Shown in pieces: positions 6,217-8,419 of a stretch of 8,419 bases of DNA. Origin of the DNA: Collinsella sp. (GTDB lineage: Bacteria; Actinomycetota; Coriobacteriia; Coriobacteriales; Coriobacteriaceae); assembly GCA_022728415.1 (NCBI GenBank), contig JAIJJM010000071.1, positions 1 through 8,419 on the forward strand. The letters run 5' to 3'. Positions within the stretch are counted from its first letter, which is position 1. The number at the start of each line of letters is the position of its first letter. Under the pieces are notes generated by a model. It did not search any database. It was not told the DNA's origin and saw nothing but the letters and a program-made list of their open reading frames with translations. A program made the position numbers and the translations under genes.

Positions 6217-7428
6217 TTACTTCGAGCGTGTACGTGCCGCCAACCTGGCGATGGGCCCGTAGGACAGTCCTGTAAGCATGAACAGCGTGGCTAGGATCCA
6301 CCATCCCACCGGCGAATCGGCGTTGGCGACACTGGTCAGAATCATAGGGGAGATCAGTGCCATGGTATCGGCCCCGGCATTGAGAACGCCCTGATATTCA
6401 CCGAGCAGGTCGTCGCTGGACATCTCAAAACCAAAGGACCATGCCGACGCGGACTGCCATAATTCGCCGCACAGGTGCGCCACCGCCGCCGTCACGAGCA
6501 TGATGACGGACAACCATACCGTCGTTTCCTTGGAAAGCGCCAACAAAATGCAAGCGACGCAAAGCGACAGGCCGCTTCGTAATCCGGCCCGTCCCGCGCC
6601 GCGAATCGAATCCGTCCCTCTAGCGAACCTCACCTGCAGCAGGATGACGCCAAGCGTGTTCACAAGCAGCATCGCGGACACCATGCCGTTCGGAATCACG
6701 GCAGCAGAAGCGATCCATATCGGCAGGGCAATGGTCAGAATCCCGTCATGAAGATAGAGAATAGCGTTAGCCGCCGTCACCAGCAGAAATGGTACGTCTT
6801 TCACTGCGACCAGATTCATCCGGCCGCCCTTTCGAGGGCGGCCGGATGCAAACGTTCCGCACTGGATATTCCGCAGCATCATCGCAGCAGTGAAATACGT
6901 GAGAACGTTGAAGAGTATCAAAGCCACGAATACTGGGCGTGTACCGAGGGTAAGTGGTATCGCAGATAGGACCGAACCCACTGCAGTGCCAACGTTGGAG
7001 ACCACACGTAACATGGCCCTGTACTGCACACGGTTCTCTCCCTGTGAAATATGGGCGATGATGGGACCACGCGCCGCGGCAGCACCTCGATCGGCCGTGG
7101 ACACCACGGCCATGGTGACTCCTAGGCAAACGAAATTGTTGGTGATGACGTAAACGATCAATCCCAATCCCTGCACGGCCAGAAGCACACGGTACATGGT
7201 CATGGCATCGACTTTGTCGGAAGCCCCTCCAAAGAGCACACTGCCCGCTAAGCCAGCCACTGCGGAAAGTGTGAGGAACATGCTGAACAAGGTCAAAGGC
7301 ATGCCGAGAATCTGGGTGAAGTACAATGTGGACAGCGCGAAGAAGATACCGCGGCCAATGGAATTAATCAGCGTCGCCCTAGCGTACCGGCTTTCACCAG
7401 TTTTTCCTCTCATAATCATCGTAACCAT
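6217..7428 (-). CDS. MFS transporter, probable exporter of the operon product
   Basis: This 403-residue integral membrane protein has about 12 hydrophobic segments in two halves, typical of major facilitator transporters of 400-odd residues. GGASDKVDAMTMYR at 67-80, between helices 2 and 3, is a version of MFS motif A. A basic loop at about 190-205 (GRPRKGGR) marks the cytoplasmic link between the two six-helix halves. The frame is open back to 7488, but the start is placed at 7428 because AAGGA lies five bases before it and the preceding 20 residues look non-coding. It is the first gene of the operon, 25 bases before ligase B. Its place with three amide ligases suggests that it exports, and may give self-protection from, their product; uptake of a substrate is the alternative. 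GC is 63% in the line counted at 6541-6600. Confidence 0.88.
   Translation of the reverse strand: MVTMIMRGKTGESRYARATLINSIGRGIFFALSTLYFTQILGMPLTLFSMFLTLSAVAGLAGSVLFGGASDKVDAMTMYRVLLAVQGLGLIVYVITNNFVCLGVTMAVVSTADRGAAAARGPIIAHISQGENRVQYRAMLRVVSNVGTAVGSVLSAIPLTLGTRPVFVALILFNVLTYFTAAMMLRNIQCGTFASGRPRKGGRMNLVAVKDVPFLLVTAANAILYLHDGILTIALPIWIASAAVIPNGMVSAMLLVNTLGVILLQVRFARGTDSIRGAGRAGLRSGLSLCVACILLALSKETTVWLSVIMLVTAAVAHLCGELWQSASAWSFGFEMSSDDLLGEYQGVLNAGADTMALISPMILTSVANADSPVGWWILATLFMLTGLSYGPIARLAARTRSK
6817..6848. repeat. Perfect 14-bp inverted repeat with a 4-base loop inside the MFS gene
   Basis: Positions 6817-6830 (CATCCGGCCGCCCT) and 6835-6848 (AGGGCGGCCGGATG) are exactly complementary around TTCG. 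The element encodes residues of the basic loop ASGRPRKGGRM, about 193-203, between the two halves of the transporter, where an in-frame insertion would be tolerated. No T run follows on the - strand, so it is not a standard terminator. I find no second copy in the window. Confidence 0.85.
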
Positions 7429-7987
7429 AATGTTCCTTAAGACGATATCTACACAATGGCAATCTGCACAACGAACAGACCCATCCAAGTTTCCTCACTC
7501 AGGATAATTGGTGAGCGCGAAATTCCGACCATGGTGTGGCGCGTGGATGCTTGTTTTCCAGCGACCCGGCATCGATGGACGTGCTGGCACGGCTGGAACA
7601 ATCAACTGTCTCCCCAGCATCAAGCTGAAAGTCACCTGCCAAGCCAATGCCGGCCCGTCCGCCGCGCGCAACACGGCCGCCGTGCTGGACGCAGATCCAA
7701 TGGCCGTGGCGGCCTCCGGCTGGATGGCGACCTTCGGAGTCATGCAATCCGTGGTACGGCCTACGCGATCTGCGGCGTTGAGTCAGTTCCCCTCGAACGG
7801 CTCAATATGAGGACGAGACGTCGAAAGATTTTTACTTAACCCGAAAGCACACGCAACATATGCGGGCTATCCGAGTTGACGAAGGCCGTCGTCCGCGGGA
7901 ACCTGCTCCTTTCGTTTACGCAGCAGTCCGAGTGCAAGAATCTGGACGGTTAGCAAACTAATTCTGGAATCTTTGTTGTTGTCTCAA
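7429..7987. other. 559 bases without a confident gene, upstream of the MFS operon
   Basis: This stretch separates the MFS start from the Abi_2-type gene and must hold the promoter of the four-gene operon, unless transcription comes through from the Abi_2-type gene. Bases about 7580-7745 are GC-rich with G/C-biased third positions. They are open both on the + strand (7508-7810, 100 residues, TTG start, directly after a stop) and on the - strand (7743-7495, 82 residues). The two frames share the same wobble position, so codon bias cannot choose between them. I recognise neither, and neither has a good Shine-Dalgarno site; a gene remnant is likely. A weak promoter-like pair on the - strand is TTGCGT at 7856-7851 and TAAAAA at 7834-7829, 16 bases apart. 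Bases 7811-7987 contain only small inverted repeats, for example GACGA/TCGTC at 7878-7893. Confidence 0.5.
7434..7438 (-). promoter_or_regulatory. Ribosome binding site that sets the MFS start
   Basis: AAGGA on the - strand ends five bases before the ATG at 7428. This argues against the longer frame from 7488, whose extra residues are Cys-rich and unlike an MFS N-terminus. Further in-frame ATGs at 7419 and 7413 are possible but less well spaced. Confidence 0.65.
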
Positions 7988-8419
7988 CTAGTCCCAGTGC
8001 AGCGGATGGAGGATGCCATGCCGGTATGAGTCATCCTGCGCCAAGAAGTCAAGGATCTTGTTCGAGTATTCCCGGTCGCTGTTGATGCGGTCAACGAGGT
8101 ACATGAGGGCGATGAGTGAGTTACCGACTGATTTCTCCTCGTATTCAAACTCCGGGAACGCCGCCTTCATGTCCTTGAGTACCGCCGGGGTGATTACCAT
8201 CTCGCGGTTCCACAGGCGTGAGTGATGCGAGCATAGGTTGCGCAGGTAGACCATCGCGTGCACGATTTCCGAAGCGCGGCGACGGTTGCTGCTCAATCCC
8301 AGGGATCTGGTCGCCTTGTCCACTGCATTCACGTCCGTATGCAACTGGAGCATCTTGGACAAGGTGTCGAACGGCAGCACCTCCACCACGGCCCACACCG
8401 GTGGCTGCTCGTGCTGGTG
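7988..8419 (-). CDS. Abi_2/AbiF-type abortive infection protein, C-terminal part (cut by window edge)
   Basis: The frame is open from the window edge to a TAG at 7990-7988 and gives the last 143 residues; the full family is around 300 residues. PPVWAVVEVLPFDTLSKM, near residues 6-23 of this fragment, matches the family pattern PP-W-vE-l-F-tLSk. MVYLRNLCSHHSRLWNR at 56-72 is its signature and contains the HEPN RNase motif R-N-x3-H (Arg60, Asn61, His65 of the fragment). HEPN proteins of this family act as cytoplasmic RNases that stop growth during phage infection, so this is a probable phage-defence cargo gene. The GTG at 8398 is not taken as the start, because the conserved PP-W motif is already under way upstream of it. 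The gene runs in the same direction as the MFS operon but is 559 bases away. Confidence 0.88.
   Translation of the reverse strand, partial: HQHEQPPVWAVVEVLPFDTLSKMLQLHTDVNAVDKATRSLGLSSNRRRASEIVHAMVYLRNLCSHHSRLWNREMVITPAVLKDMKAAFPEFEYEEKSVGNSLIALMYLVDRINSDREYSNKILDFLAQDDSYRHGILHPLHWD

Noticed and set aside
7446..7451. A -10-like TAGATA on the - strand just before the MFS gene
   Set aside because: Transcription from it would begin next to the ribosome binding site, leaving almost no leader, and no matching -35 was found at proper spacing.
7429..7488. A 20-residue N-terminal extension of the MFS protein starting at 7488
   Set aside because: The extension is Cys-rich and non-hydrophobic, and a well-placed AAGGA precedes the ATG at 7428.
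1..8419. CRISPR arrays, tRNA or rRNA genes, intact insertion sequences, attachment sites
   Set aside because: No regularly spaced direct repeats, no tRNA-like cloverleaf, no transposase or integrase motifs, and no matching direct repeats at the two edges of the ligase operon were seen by eye.

Overview
The window comes from a high-GC Gram-positive bacterium, most likely a gut actinobacterium of the Bifidobacterium type. This is inferred from the GC-rich codon use of the conjugation genes, the style of the VirD4/TraG protein and the purine-rich Shine-Dalgarno sites. No taxonomic marker gene is present. The layout is that of an integrative or conjugative element carrying accessory cargo.

Left part (1-2218, + strand): a tightly packed conjugation operon. 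It holds the tail of an unidentified gene, a 126-residue unidentified protein, and a TraG/VirD4-type coupling protein ATPase. The three are joined by two ATGA stop/start overlaps. GC is high (39 of 60 bases in a line counted at 961-1020). A hairpin at 2272-2288 probably ends this operon.

Middle part (2479-7428, - strand): a four-gene operon facing the conjugation genes. In order of transcription it encodes an MFS transporter (7428-6217), an ATP-grasp ligase (6191-5010, TTG start), a second ATP-grasp ligase (5013-3799, ATGA-coupled to the first) and a glutamate-cysteine-ligase-like (GCS2) carboxylate-amine ligase (3756-2479). Three different ATP-dependent amide-bond-forming enzymes plus an exporter suggest a compact pathway, independent of NRPS and ribosome, for a small peptide-like metabolite that is then exported. 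I do not recognise it as a named pathway. GC falls along the operon from about 60% at the transporter and first ligase to 35-45% at the GCS2 gene, which suggests mosaic or foreign origin. Two long inverted repeats lie inside coding sequence: a perfect 14-bp stem in the transporter's central loop and an 11-bp stem in the GCS2 gene.

Right part (7429-8419): about 560 bases without a confident gene, partly GC-rich and possibly holding a gene remnant. Then comes the C-terminal half of an Abi_2/AbiF-type HEPN abortive-infection protein (- strand, cut by the window edge). The overall reading is a conjugative element with a putative small-molecule operon and a phage-defence gene as cargo.
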